Below the pieces are notes generated by a model. It was not told the DNA's origin and made no database searches. It saw nothing but the letters and a program-made list of their open reading frames with translations. Shown here piece after piece: positions 1-11,046 of a DNA stretch of 64,000 nt. The translations under genes were made by a program, and so were the position numbers. Every line of letters begins with the position of its first letter. The stretch's first letter is position 1. The DNA is from Marinobacterium lutimaris (lineage in GTDB: Bacteria > Pseudomonadota > Gammaproteobacteria > Pseudomonadales > Balneatricaceae). The DNA lies in contig NZ_FNVQ01000003.1 in assembly GCF_900108065.1 (NCBI RefSeq), forward strand, positions 248,001 through 312,000, in the 5' to 3' direction.

Positions 1-392
1 CAAAGAAAAAAAGCACACAAACAGGAAGCCTCTTTGGTATTTTTATGGCATTTTATTTTGCCATAATTTCATTATTAATCTTTATTGGTAAAATTTCACT
101 ATCTGTGCTGGGCCTATATCTTTTGATGAGCGTAGTCGCTTTTATCGCCTATGCGATTGATAAGTCTGCCGCTCAAGCCGGCCGATGGAGAACCAAAGAG
201 AGCACGTTACACATTTTATCGTTACTCTTCGGCTGGCCAGGAGCCTACTTCGGGCAAGAAATATTAAGACACAAATCGATTAAGAAAGAATTCAGAACCG
301 TTTACTTTATAACGGTCATATTAAATATCGCTGGATTAATTTGGCTTCATACAGATAGTGGAGCGATCGTTATGCGCCACCTCCCCTTTTAA
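1..392 (+). CDS. DUF1294 membrane protein, 5' end cut off by the window
   Basis: The reading frame is open from the first bases of the window, so the gene probably begins upstream and the ATG at 45 is internal. The visible part has a hydrophobic segment, a conserved block with DKSAAQAGRWRT and a GWPGAYFGQ motif, then a final membrane segment; this is the DUF1294 pattern. Proteins of this family often carry an N-terminal cold-shock (OB-fold) domain, and the lysine-rich stretch before residue 1 would fit the linker. That domain is inferred and lies outside the window. Function unknown; inner membrane. Confidence 0.8.
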   Translation, partial: KKKSTQTGSLFGIFMAFYFAIISLLIFIGKISLSVLGLYLLMSVVAFIAYAIDKSAAQAGRWRTKESTLHILSLLFGWPGAYFGQEILRHKSIKKEFRTVYFITVILNIAGLIWLHTDSGAIVMRHLPF

Positions 393-460
393 TCACTCAT
401 ATTAATCGACTGACTTTGGTTAGATTAAAAATTGAGAGCTCAGCTTTCATTAGAACCAAC

Positions 461-688
461 TAAGCGCCCTTCCCCTTCAGCGCAGCCGAGCATCGCAGGC
501 TGAAAGAGAAACAAGGGACGGGCTGTTTGAGGCGAAGCCGACTGATTCTGGAAAAGTAAGCCCGTCCCGCTCTTTCAGACGAGAAGCACAGGGCAATCGG
601 CGTAGCCGATCAAGCTGTCGGGGCGGCTTAGGATTGTTAAGGATCTTGGCCGTCCAAGATCCTTGACTCGCCAGCAGGCGAAACCTGC
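461..688 (-). repeat. Dispersed structured repeat, family 1, copy A
   Basis: One of four related non-coding elements, in reverse orientation to the other three. Read on the minus strand it starts with GCAGGTTTCGCCTGCTGGCGA. It then has a long hairpin with stem AAGGATCTTGG/CCAAGATCCTT around an ACGG loop, a hairpin ATCGGC-TAC-GCCGAT, and a large hairpin closed by CTGAAAGAG/CTCTTTCAG. The inner stem GGGACGGGC/GCCCGTCCC differs from the other copies yet is still fully paired. It lies between the convergent ends of the DUF1294 gene and gcvP and fills most of the 397-base gap. Confidence 0.85.
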
Positions 689-789
689 AATCAAGCAGTG
701 CTGCCAAGCACAACGAACCACCCTAACAAAAACGCCCAGCACAAAGGCTGGGCGTTTCAGTGTCATCGGTAAGGGCTAAACCTTACCAA

Positions 790-3678
<2,889 letters not shown>

Positions 3679-3770
3679 CTTGCCTGCCCTTTTCTGACGT
3701 TGACGGGAGTTGAAGAATAATAGTCGCACCGGACGGCACCTGCCGCCCGATGGAGGTGTGGTCTAGCGTA

Positions 3771-4160
3771 TCAGCCTTCGCTTACGGCCTTGGCGTAAGC
3801 TTCTGCATCCATCAGCTTAGCCAGTTCAGCAGCATCGGACATGCGGATCTTGCAGATCCAGCCGTCACCGAAAGGAGATTCGTTGATCAGCTCGGGGCTG
3901 TCGTCGAGCTGTTCGTTGGCTTCGATTACTTCACCGCCGACTGGCGCGTAGATATCGGAAGCGGCCTTAACCGACTCAACCACGGAGAACTCTTCGCCCG
4001 CTTCAACTTCGCGGCCGACTTCCGGCAGTTCAACAAACACCACGTCACCCAGCTGTTCCTGGGCAAAGTCGCTGATACCTACAGTGACGGTGCCGTCGCC
4101 GTTATCGCGAACCCACTCGTGGGAGGATGCATATTTCAGGTCAGTCGGAAGATCGCTCAT
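3771..4160 (-). CDS. gcvH: Glycine cleavage system H protein
   Basis: This lipoyl carrier shuttles the aminomethyl group between the P, T and L proteins. The 129-residue length is typical. The lipoylated lysine is K65 in [12 protein letters not shown], followed by the GEVIEAN strand of the lipoyl fold. It is the first gene of a minus-strand gcvH-gcvP unit, divergent from gcvT across a 561-base region. No L protein (lpd) gene is present in this window. Confidence 0.97.
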   Translation of the reverse strand: MSDLPTDLKYASSHEWVRDNGDGTVTVGISDFAQEQLGDVVFVELPEVGREVEAGEEFSVVESVKAASDIYAPVGGEVIEANEQLDDSPELINESPFGDGWICKIRMSDAAELAKLMDAEAYAKAVSEG

Positions 4161-4501
4161 TGTTCGCTATCCATCTTTAGGTCGTTTGGATTGTGGTGCT
4201 CAGGGTTTACAGCCTAGGCCATTGAGCAGTGCAGAGCCGGCGGACAACCAACGCCATTAGCCCGCACCCGTCATTAGCGACAGGGCCGGGGTGGGAGACG
4301 TCAGTTATCAACCTGACACTATAGCCGTCCCGCTGCTACTTCCTGGTTTTTTGCGGGATAAGCAAAAACCATTTGAGCAGAGCAGCCCGGCTGTTCTCTG
4401 ACTAAACTCAACGCAAAACATCAAAACTAGGATGCAGTGTAAACCAGTGCGCCAGATGGGCGGCAGACTAACAACAGTGTCGCAATGGAGCAAGAAAAAA
4501 A

Positions 4502-4515
4502 TTTCCTATTGGAAA
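4502..4515. promoter_or_regulatory. Palindromic operator candidate, gcvT/gcvH distal site
   Basis: TTTCCTATTGGAAA: the arms TTTCC and GGAAA form a perfect inverted repeat around TATT. The same arms recur at 4660-4673. The position about 340 bases upstream of gcvH and 207 upstream of gcvT would let one regulator act on both units. The binding protein is not identified; small HTH dimers use sites of this shape. Confidence 0.5.
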
Positions 4516-4656
4516 CAGCCCGGTCCGGAATGAGGTTTGGCGGTAACCTTTAAGAGAGAATAGTTACCCTTTTAATTAGAGGCCCTTAAACCTCAACACG
4601 CGGCAATGGGACGCGAAGCCGCCCCACAGCCGTGCCAAAGATTAAGTTAAGGAAAT

Positions 4657-4686
4657 TTGTTTCCTATCGGAAATTTTGGTTAACAT
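4657..4686 (+). promoter_or_regulatory. Candidate gcvT promoter with operator in its spacer
   Basis: TTGTTT (4657-4662) and TAACAT (4681-4686), 18 bases apart, make a plausible sigma70 promoter 35 bases upstream of the gcvT start. The palindrome TTTCCTATCGGAAA occupies 4660-4673, inside the spacer, where a bound protein would block RNA polymerase. The repression is inferred; the palindrome and its spacing are directly visible. Confidence 0.5.
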
Positions 4687-4721
4687 AGCACCTGTTCTAA
4701 ACCAGTACTCAGAGGCTTCCA

Positions 4722-5840
4722 ATGGAAGAGACATTGCTGCATACCCCCCTATTCGCGCTGCACGAAGAACTTGGCGCCCGCATGGTTCCCTTTGCCGGTT
4801 ACGCGATGCCGGTTCAATACCCCAGCGGCGTACGCAAAGAACATCTGCACACCCGTGAAGCGGCCGGGTTGTTCGATGTCAGCCACATGGGCCAGGTCTA
4901 TATCACTGGCGAAAACGCCGGTGCGGAGCTGGAAGCCCTGGTGCCGGTCGACGTTATCGATCTGCCGGTGGGCAAACAGCGTTATGCCTTCTTCACCAAC
5001 GCTGAAGGCGGCATCCTCGATGATCTGATGATCACCCGCATGACCGACGGCTACTACCTGGTGGTCAACGCGGCCTGCAAGGACGCCGATATCGCTCACC
5101 TGCGCGCCAACCTGGGCGAATCCACCAAGCTGGAAGTGATGGAGAACCACGCGCTCATCGCCATTCAGGGTCCGAAAGCGGCCGCGGTGATGATCCGCAT
5201 TCAGCCGGAACTGGCCAGCATGGTGTTCATGGACAACCTGGTGGTCGATATCGCCGGCATCAACTGCTTTGTCAGCCGCTCCGGCTACACCGGCGAAGAC
5301 GGCTTTGAGATCTCTGTCCCGGCAGATCAGTGCGAAGAACTGACCCGCCTGCTGCTGGCCCAGGATGAAGTGGAAGCGATCGGTCTTGGCGCCCGCGATT
5401 CCCTGCGTCTGGAATCCGGTCTCTGCCTGTACGGTCACGATATCGATACCGGTACCACACCGGTGGAAGCGAGCCTGCTGTGGGCGATCTCTCCGGCACG
5501 TCGTGCCGATGGCGCCCGTGCCGGCGGTTTCCCGGGTGCGGATATCATCCTCAAGCAGATGCAGGAAAAGTCAGCCACCCGTAAACGTGTCGGCCTGATC
5601 GGTGAAGGCCGCGCCCCGGTGCGTGAAGGCACCGAGCTGTTTGATGCGGACGGTAACAAGGTAGGTGAAGTGACCAGCGGCACCTTCGGCCCCAGCGCCG
5701 GTCTGTCGATCGCCATGGGTTACGTGGCGAAAGAGGTCAGCGCTCTGGATACGCAGATCTTCGCGGAAGTGCGCGGCAAGCGCCTGCCGATGAAAGTCAG
5801 CCGCACCCCGTTTGTGCCGCAGCGCTACCACAGAGGTTAA
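4722..5840 (+). CDS. gcvT: Aminomethyltransferase, glycine cleavage T protein
   Basis: GcvT moves the methylene group from aminomethyl-lipoyl GcvH to tetrahydrofolate and releases ammonia. The 372-residue protein has the GcvT folate-binding domain with FDVSHMGQ, GGILDDLMITRM and SGYTGEDGFEI, then the C-terminal barrel with EVTSGTFGPS and AMGYV. AGAGG lies upstream of the ATG. It is transcribed alone, away from gcvHP, and followed by a clear terminator. The split arrangement, with T divergent from HP, differs from the classical gcvTHP operon. Confidence 0.96.
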   Translation: MEETLLHTPLFALHEELGARMVPFAGYAMPVQYPSGVRKEHLHTREAAGLFDVSHMGQVYITGENAGAELEALVPVDVIDLPVGKQRYAFFTNAEGGILDDLMITRMTDGYYLVVNAACKDADIAHLRANLGESTKLEVMENHALIAIQGPKAAAVMIRIQPELASMVFMDNLVVDIAGINCFVSRSGYTGEDGFEISVPADQCEELTRLLLAQDEVEAIGLGARDSLRLESGLCLYGHDIDTGTTPVEASLLWAISPARRADGARAGGFPGADIILKQMQEKSATRKRVGLIGEGRAPVREGTELFDADGNKVGEVTSGTFGPSAGLSIAMGYVAKEVSALDTQIFAEVRGKRLPMKVSRTPFVPQRYHRG

Positions 5841-5867
5841 GAGCCGGGGTTAAAAGCCTGAAAGAGA

Positions 5868-5899
5868 AAGCCCGGTCATATCAAGCCGGGCTTTTTTTT
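5868..5899. terminator. Rho-independent terminator after gcvT
   Basis: Stem AAGCCCGG/CCGGGCTT with a 10-base loop followed by eight T residues. It ends gcvT. The same hairpin DNA forms the last codons (KKSPA and stop) of the convergent gene on the minus strand. Confidence 0.9.
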
Positions 5900-6384
5900 A
5901 TTCCGTGGGTAGCCACATCAACAAAGCGGTCGTTGATACCGCAGATGGTGCGCGCCAGCTCCCGGGACAGGTTCAGCATCAGGATGCCGAAATCCGATGG
6001 CAGATCCAGGTGCAACTGGTAGAAAAGGTCGGTATCGACCCGCAGGATGACACTTTTCCTCAGCGCACAGGCCGAACCCTGACGCGGCAGCAGCCCGATC
6101 ATCGAGACATAGCCCAGCTCTTCGCCAAAGCCCACCTCGCGCATCAGCAACCTGCCCTGCTGCACCTCACGGTAGTAACCCAGCTGGCCTTCCAGCACAA
6201 CCACAAAGAAGCCCGCAGACTCACCGGAGCTGAACACCTGGTCGCCTTTGTCCAGCGCCTGCAGCTTGCCTTTACTCAGCAGGAAAAGAATCGCCTCTTC
6301 GCTTAACGCGCCGAAGGTGGAAGCGGTCTTAAAAAACTCAAGACCTGACTGATCGATGATTCTTTGCCCATCCAGATCTTTCAT
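5881..6384 (-). CDS. Cyclic-nucleotide-binding-domain protein without HTH
   Basis: The 167-residue product resembles the N-terminal sensor half of CRP/FNR proteins. It has a beta-roll with DQVFSSGESAGFFVVVLEG, a phosphate-cassette-like FGEELGYVSMIG with RQGSA, then a long helix. It stops before any helix-turn-helix, so it probably does not bind DNA itself. Ligand unknown. It could act through a partner protein, and the downstream sigma/anti-sigma pair on the same strand is a possible but unproven context. The stop codon lies inside the shared terminator. Confidence 0.75.
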   Translation of the reverse strand: MKDLDGQRIIDQSGLEFFKTASTFGALSEEAILFLLSKGKLQALDKGDQVFSSGESAGFFVVVLEGQLGYYREVQQGRLLMREVGFGEELGYVSMIGLLPRQGSACALRKSVILRVDTDLFYQLHLDLPSDFGILMLNLSRELARTICGINDRFVDVATHGIKKSPA

Positions 6385-6548
6385 GTTGCACCCACTGTTC
6401 GCTGGCCGAACGTTACGGCTACTCGAACCTTAACCATTTGTTATTCCGTATTTATAGCTACAGCGTGGACCGGTCACGGTGCTAAGACAAGTTACACCTT
6501 GGTCCTATAGACCTCAGATCGCCCCCCGTCGCGTAGACAAGGCCACTA

Positions 6549-6749
6549 CTATTCCCCCTCGTTATCGCTGCTTTCGTCCTCACGCCGCCGCCTCGTTATA
6601 CGCCGCAGCATCTGCATCTGCTGCTCACAGCGACGACAGTAACTGCACATCATCAGGTGCGTTCGCAGCGACACGCGCTCCCCCAGGGTTAATGGCCGGT
6701 CGATCTTTATCGACATCAGTTCTGTTGCCCGCTTGCATGCCATCGTCAT
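6549..6749 (-). CDS. Small zinc-finger anti-sigma factor
   Basis: This 66-residue protein carries a ZAS-type motif, H31-x3-C35-x2-C38, in RTHLMMCSYCRRC, with another cysteine at residue 5. It has no membrane segment, so it should be a soluble cytoplasmic anti-sigma factor. Its ATG overlaps the stop of the sigma gene (ATGA), the usual translational coupling of an ECF sigma factor with its cognate inhibitor. The stimulus is unknown; zinc-cysteine clusters of this kind often sense oxidants. Confidence 0.8.
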   Translation of the reverse strand: MTMACKRATELMSIKIDRPLTLGERVSLRTHLMMCSYCRRCEQQMQMLRRITRRRREDESSDNEGE

Positions 6750-7351
6750 CTGTCATCGCCCTCTTTGCTGAACCAACCGGCCTCCAGGCAGGCGCGTAAC
6801 TTAAGCCTCGCCCGGTGCAGAATGACCCAGCAGTTCTGTTCGCTGATCTCCAGACAATCGCAGATCTCTTCAGTCTCCAGCCCCATCAGTTCACGCAGGG
6901 TAAACACCTGAGCGCCGCTTTTCGGCAGGTGAAAGACACAGATATCGAACACCTCCCAGAAGCGATCGTTATCGCAGGATTCCTCCGGCTGCACCCAGGA
7001 CTGAGGCCTCGCCCCCAATGCCCAATGGGCGTGACTATCGAACATCTCGTCCACCTCCGGGAGTTCATTGGGATTATGTTCGGCCACCACATCCCGACCG
7101 CGCAGGCGGATCGCATCCACCAGTTTGTGACGCAAGATGCCGAACACCCAGGTTTCAAACTGAGACTGCCCCCTGAAGCGGTGCAACGACTGCAGCGCAG
7201 ACGCCAGGGTTTCCTGCACCATATCCTCGGCATACACCTGATCCGACAGCTGCAGCCGGGCAAAAGCGAGAAGCCGCGGGCGCACAGCAACCAGCCGTGC
7301 CTTAAGATCACTGCTTTCATCCGGTGATAAACTGTTTTCATCCGTACTCAA
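6746..7351 (-). CDS. ECF-type RNA polymerase sigma factor
   Basis: Region 2 is seen in AEDMVQETLASALQSLHRF and the FETWVFGILRHKLVDAIR block; region 4 in LRELMGLETEEICDCLEIS and HRARLKLRACL. The best start is TTG at 7351, because AGGAGG lies six bases upstream of it. The frame stays open to 7447, but no ribosome site supports the upstream ATGs at 7447 or 7402. This gives 201 residues. It is coupled to the anti-sigma gene behind it. Confidence 0.85.
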   Translation of the reverse strand: MSTDENSLSPDESSDLKARLVAVRPRLLAFARLQLSDQVYAEDMVQETLASALQSLHRFRGQSQFETWVFGILRHKLVDAIRLRGRDVVAEHNPNELPEVDEMFDSHAHWALGARPQSWVQPEESCDNDRFWEVFDICVFHLPKSGAQVFTLRELMGLETEEICDCLEISEQNCWVILHRARLKLRACLEAGWFSKEGDDR

Positions 7352-7497
7352 ATACCACCTCCTTTCCCGCTTTGTCGTTCTTGTATGAGAAACCTTACAC
7401 ATAATCGACCAGCCACAGGGGTCTGGCAAACCGGGCAAGACAGCCAAAATACAATCCGCTAGTATCTGAGCCGAAAACCACCAAACGGAAGACAGCC

Positions 7498-7689
7498 ATG
7501 AAAGCGATGCTGAAAGGACTTAAAACTACTTCATTCCTGACACTGCTTTTAAGTGCTGCTGTCGCACTCAGCGCCTGCTCGCCGGAGGTTGGCAGCGAAG
7601 AGTGGTGCACAGATATGAAAGAAAAACCCAAGGGGGAATGGACCGCTAACGAACTGGCGGACTTTACCAAGCACTGCCTGATCCCCTGA
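7498..7689 (+). CDS. Small DUF3012 lipoprotein
   Basis: A 63-residue precursor. It has a lysine-containing N-terminus, a hydrophobic stretch and the lipobox LSAC (cysteine about residue 27), followed by SPEVGSEEWCTDMKEKPKG and a C-terminal cysteine. This is the DUF3012 pattern of very small gammaproteobacterial lipoproteins. Two cysteines in the mature domain may form a disulfide. Function unknown. It is divergent from the sigma factor gene, so a link is possible. Confidence 0.8.
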   Translation: MKAMLKGLKTTSFLTLLLSAAVALSACSPEVGSEEWCTDMKEKPKGEWTANELADFTKHCLIP

Positions 7690-7734
7690 TCGCCGGGCAG
7701 CGCAGTTTAATCACAAGGAAACAAGGAAGAAGTG

Positions 7735-8094
7735 ATGACAGAACAAGCTCCGGCTACGGCCGGAATCAGCGACACCAGCAATGTACGCCTGGTCTATATC
7801 CTGTATCTGGTTGGCCTGGTGTTCGGTATTACCGGCATCATCGGCGTGATCATGGCGTATATCAACAAGGGCGAGAGCGACGCAATTGCCGCCAGCCATT
7901 ACCAGTTTCAGATCCGCACCTTCTGGATCGGCTTTCTGATGATGTTCATCGGCGCCATCACCTCGGTGTTTATCATCGGCTGGTTTGTGTTCCTGTTCTG
8001 GTTCGTCTGGCTGATCGTACGCTGCGTCAAGGGAATGAAGTACCTGGAACAGCGTAAGGCCCACCCCGAACCGACCACCTGGCTGTTCGGCTAA
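7735..8094 (+). CDS. DUF4870-like membrane protein
   Basis: About 119 residues with three or four hydrophobic segments (LVYILYLVGLVFGITGIIG, FWIGFLMMFIGAI, VFIIGWFVFLFWFVWLIV) and a short polar N-terminus. The conserved HYQFQIRT motif between helices is typical of the DUF4870/Tic20-like group. AAGGAAG precedes the ATG; a GTG codon directly before it is a less likely start. It ends 16 bases from the convergent rsuA. Confidence 0.7.
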   Translation: MTEQAPATAGISDTSNVRLVYILYLVGLVFGITGIIGVIMAYINKGESDAIAASHYQFQIRTFWIGFLMMFIGAITSVFIIGWFVFLFWFVWLIVRCVKGMKYLEQRKAHPEPTTWLFG

Positions 8095-8110
8095 GCCGGC
8101 CACCCGACTA

Positions 8111-8800
8111 TCAGACGGAGGCGACCTCCGCCTCCGTCAGCGCCCTGAACTCTCCCGGAGTCAGGGCCAGATCCAGCTCGATCAACCCCATTTTTTCCCG
8201 ATGCAGCTCCACCACGCGATTGCCGACGCGGGCAAACATCCGCTTGATCTGGTGATAGCGCCCCTCATAGATCGTCACACGCGCCTCTGTTTCACCCAGG
8301 CGCTCAAGCTGCGCAGGCGTAGTGGTGAGACCCTCGGTGGCAAAGTAGAACCCTTCGGCGAAGCGCTGCTCGGCATCGGCAGCTATGGGCTCGGCGGTGC
8401 TCACGCGGTAGACCTTGGGCAGCTTCTTGCCCGGCTCGGTGAGCCGACGGGACCAGAGACCATCGTTGGTCAGAATCAACAGCCCGGTGGAGGCACGATC
8501 CAGGCGCCCGCCGATATGCAGCAGCTCACGCATAGAGCTGGGCATCAGCTCCATCACCGTAGGGTGCTCAGGATCGCTGGTGGCGCTGAGGTAACCCGCC
8601 GGTTTGTGCAGCATGATGTAGTGCGCCTGGCACTCCTGCAGCACCCGACCGTCCAGCTTCACCCGTACGAAGCGGTCGATCTCCGCTCGCGGATCGGTGA
8701 TCAGGCTATCGGCCACGGTGACGCGCCCGGCGGCCACGGCCCAGCGGGAGTCTCGGTGTGACAGGTCAGTATGTTTGCAGATGAATTTATCGAGGCGCAT
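8111..8800 (-). CDS. rsuA: 16S rRNA pseudouridine(516) synthase
   Basis: RsuA isomerises uridine 516 of 16S rRNA during small-subunit assembly. The 229-residue protein starts with an S4 RNA-binding domain (MRLDKFICKHTDLS), followed by the synthase domain with catalytic aspartate D101 in GGRLDRASTGLLIL and the KVYRV and GRYHQIKRMFA motifs. Length and catalytic position match RsuA. Paralogues RluB/E/F share the motifs, so the exact target is inferred. Confidence 0.88.
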   Translation of the reverse strand: MRLDKFICKHTDLSHRDSRWAVAAGRVTVADSLITDPRAEIDRFVRVKLDGRVLQECQAHYIMLHKPAGYLSATSDPEHPTVMELMPSSMRELLHIGGRLDRASTGLLILTNDGLWSRRLTEPGKKLPKVYRVSTAEPIAADAEQRFAEGFYFATEGLTTTPAQLERLGETEARVTIYEGRYHQIKRMFARVGNRVVELHREKMGLIELDLALTPGEFRALTEAEVASV

Positions 8801-8892
8801 GCCGCCATTATCTCAGATCCTGCTCAATCCTTGCCAAGCTTTGTCGATATGCGGATACTTCGCGGTTTCGCAACAGGCGCAAGGTACACGCG

Positions 8893-9390
8893 ATGACACA
8901 GATTACTGACGGCACCGTGGTGCAGTTTCACTACACCCTGACCGATGCCGATAACACCCAGATCGAAACCAACATCGGCTCTGAGCCGCTGGCCTATCTG
9001 CACGGTCACGGCGGCATGATCCCGGCACTGGAAGAAGCGCTGGAAGGCAAAGCCAAGGGCGATACCCTGCACATCACCCTGAGCCCGGAACAGGCCTACG
9101 GCGAGCGCAAGGAAGGCCAGGAACAGCGCGTGCCGCTGAAACACCTGCAGGGCCTGCCTAAGGGCACCCGCAAGTGGCAGGCCGGCATGGTCGCTGTCGT
9201 ACAGACTGACCAGGGCATGCGTCAGGTTACCGTGGTCAAGCCGGGTCTGAAGATGGTACTGGTGGATACCAACCATCCGCTGGCCGGCAAAACACTGACT
9301 TACGATATCGAAGTCACCGATGTCCGCGAAGCCACCGATGAAGAGATCGCTCACGGTCACGCTCACGGTGTTGGCGGCCACCACCACTGA
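8893..9390 (+). CDS. slyD: FKBP-type peptidyl-prolyl isomerase, SlyD-like
   Basis: 165 residues. An FKBP domain (VVQFHYTLTDADNTQIETN, GGMIPALEEALEG) is interrupted by the insert-in-flap chaperone domain, then FKBP strands resume in AGKTLTYDIEV. The C-terminus is histidine-rich (HGHAHGVGGHHH), as in the nickel-binding tails of SlyD. Predicted cytoplasmic foldase, chaperone and metal carrier. Divergent from rsuA. Confidence 0.88.
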   Translation: MTQITDGTVVQFHYTLTDADNTQIETNIGSEPLAYLHGHGGMIPALEEALEGKAKGDTLHITLSPEQAYGERKEGQEQRVPLKHLQGLPKGTRKWQAGMVAVVQTDQGMRQVTVVKPGLKMVLVDTNHPLAGKTLTYDIEVTDVREATDEEIAHGHAHGVGGHHH

Positions 9391-9493
9391 TTCACTCGCC
9401 TCGGCCCTATTCGGGACGGGGCGGCGAATTGGCTGAACGGCTGAGTAAACAGCTATGCTTAAATTTTTAAACAACCTGTTAGGGAGAAAACCC

Positions 9494-9775
9494 ATGGCAC
9501 GCGCAAGCGCACGTCACATCCTCGTCGGTACCGAAGCTGAATGCCAGGCACTGAAAGATCAGATCGCAAACGGCGCCGATTTCGCAGCTCTGGCGAAAGA
9601 ACACTCCCAGTGCCCGTCAGGCCGTCAGGGTGGCGAGCTGGGCAGCTTCGGCCCGGGTCAGATGGTTCCGGCTTTCGACAAGGTCGTCTTCAGCGCACCG
9701 ATCAATGAAGTTCAGGGTCCGGTTCAGACCCAGTTCGGTTACCACCTGCTGGAAGTCACCAGCCGCGAAGACTGA
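9494..9775 (+). CDS. ppiC: Parvulin-type peptidyl-prolyl isomerase (PpiC-like)
   Basis: A 93-residue single-domain parvulin: [19 protein letters not shown], then [35 protein letters not shown] and FGYHLLEV. The start at 9494 is chosen because AGGGAGA lies just upstream; an ATG at 9455 in the same frame adds a short basic stretch without a good site. No signal peptide, so cytoplasmic. The second prolyl isomerase in a row after slyD. Confidence 0.9.
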   Translation: MARASARHILVGTEAECQALKDQIANGADFAALAKEHSQCPSGRQGGELGSFGPGQMVPAFDKVVFSAPINEVQGPVQTQFGYHLLEVTSRED

Positions 9776-9783
9776 TTTCGCCA

Positions 9784-9970
9784 GTAGGAGGTGCGCCCTC
9801 GCGCCGATTGACGCTGGCATGGACGTGATCCGAAGCTGGAGTTGATCGCGGCGAGGCGCCACTCCTACCGGGAACCCGATTCCCGCTTTAGGAGGTGCGC
9901 CCTCGCGCTGATTGACGCTGGCACGGAAGTGATCCGAAGCTTGAGTTGATCGCGACGAGGGCGTCACTCC
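9784..9970. repeat. REP/BIME-like repeat, family 2, two tandem units
   Basis: Two units of about 85 bases, each opening with (G)TAGGAGGTGCGCCCTCGCGC and closing with TTGATCGCG(G/A)CGAGG..CACTCCT, so each unit has long imperfect terminal inverted repeats. The internal ACGCTGGCA and GATCCGAAGCT segments are shared between units. Non-coding. The same ends occur near 29.7, 50.0 and 60.8 kb. Confidence 0.85.
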
Positions 9971-9987
9971 TGCTTCAAACACTTACC

Positions 9988-10926
9988 TCACCCAATGCCC
10001 ATTTCGTTCAGATCGATCCCGTCTCCGCTGTAGTACTCAGATGCTGTAGTACCCAGATAACGCTGAATCTGCTCCCGCAGAATCCCGTACAGCCTCTGCT
10101 CCACCTCACCAAGCTCCGCCCGTGAGCGATCCAGCCTGATACCGATCTCACCCAACCGCGGCAAAGACCCATCACCGATCACCGATAGCGATGAAGGCAA
10201 GCCGAAATCAGTGCGCACGGTGACGCCAAGCCCCGCCTGTACCGCCTGCCAGACTCCGCCCAGCCCCTGGCTGGCAAAGACGACCTGCCAGGGTATGCCG
10301 GCGCGATCCAGCGCTTCGGTGGCCCACTGACGCATCAGGCAGGGTTTCTCAAACATCACCAGTTTCAGCGGCTCTCCGGTCAGTAATGTCCGCTGCAGCT
10401 CAATGTCAGCTGGGCCGATCCAGCGCAGTGGCAACTGTGCCAGCACCTCACTGTAAGCGGACGATTCTCCCGCCGCCCAGCAAAGCGCCAGATCCATCTC
10501 ATCGGAGCGGATTCCATCCAGCAGCACGGCGTTGCGCGCCACGTTGGCGCTGAGCTGCACCTGGGGATGCGCCCGGGTAAAACTGGCGAGTACCGACGGC
10601 AGCAGCGCTTCACTGAAATCCTCCTGCATACCGAAGCGGATACGCCCCGGCAGCTGAGCACCGCCGATCGCCTGGGCCGCTTCATCATTCAGCGCCAGCA
10701 GCCGCCGCGCATAGGCAAGCAGCACCTCACCCGCATCCGTCGGCTGCAGATGCCGACCCACCTTGCGCACCAACGCCACATCGCACTGCTGCTCCAGTTT
10801 TTTCAACTGTGCGCTGGCCGCCGAAGTAGATCGGTGTAGCCGCTCCGCCGCCAGCGCAAAGCTGCCCAGCTCGATACCCAGCACAAAGGTACGCAGAGCA
10901 TCCAGATCGAAGCTGATCGTCTTCAC
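9988..10926 (-). CDS. LysR-family transcriptional regulator
   Basis: 312 residues. The N-terminal winged HTH (LDALRTFVLGIELGSFALAAERLHR) is followed by a periplasmic-binding-like effector domain. It lies 120 bases from the divergent carboxymuconolactone decarboxylase cluster at 11047, the usual LysR arrangement for local control. The ligand is unknown. The 120-base intergenic region is AT-rich but I could not fix an operator in it. Confidence 0.88.
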   Translation of the reverse strand: MKTISFDLDALRTFVLGIELGSFALAAERLHRSTSAASAQLKKLEQQCDVALVRKVGRHLQPTDAGEVLLAYARRLLALNDEAAQAIGGAQLPGRIRFGMQEDFSEALLPSVLASFTRAHPQVQLSANVARNAVLLDGIRSDEMDLALCWAAGESSAYSEVLAQLPLRWIGPADIELQRTLLTGEPLKLVMFEKPCLMRQWATEALDRAGIPWQVVFASQGLGGVWQAVQAGLGVTVRTDFGLPSSLSVIGDGSLPRLGEIGIRLDRSRAELGEVEQRLYGILREQIQRYLGTTASEYYSGDGIDLNEMGIG

Positions 10927-11046
10927 TCAAACATCCTGAAATAGTGGATTATCAGTACCAATATTTTCGATATTCAGAATCGACAGATCATCCCACAATG
11001 GCATCCGCTTCACCAGTAATCAGCATCTTCAACAAGGAGCAACGAG

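Larger units (their letters stand above)
4161..4721. promoter_or_regulatory. Divergent control region between gcvH and gcvT
   Basis: The 561 bases have no plausible gene. They hold two copies of the palindrome TTTCCTAT(T/C)GGAAA, listed separately, and a candidate gcvT promoter. I looked on both strands for a glycine riboswitch (conserved CGCCGAAGG and CTCAGG elements) and saw none, so control is more likely by a protein repressor. The stretch near gcvH (about 4200-4330) contains GC-rich potential hairpins that I could not assign. Confidence 0.55.

Noticed and set aside
4161-4721. Glycine riboswitch upstream of the gcv genes
   Set aside because: Expected from context, but neither strand shows the conserved glycine aptamer core; only palindromic DNA sites are visible.
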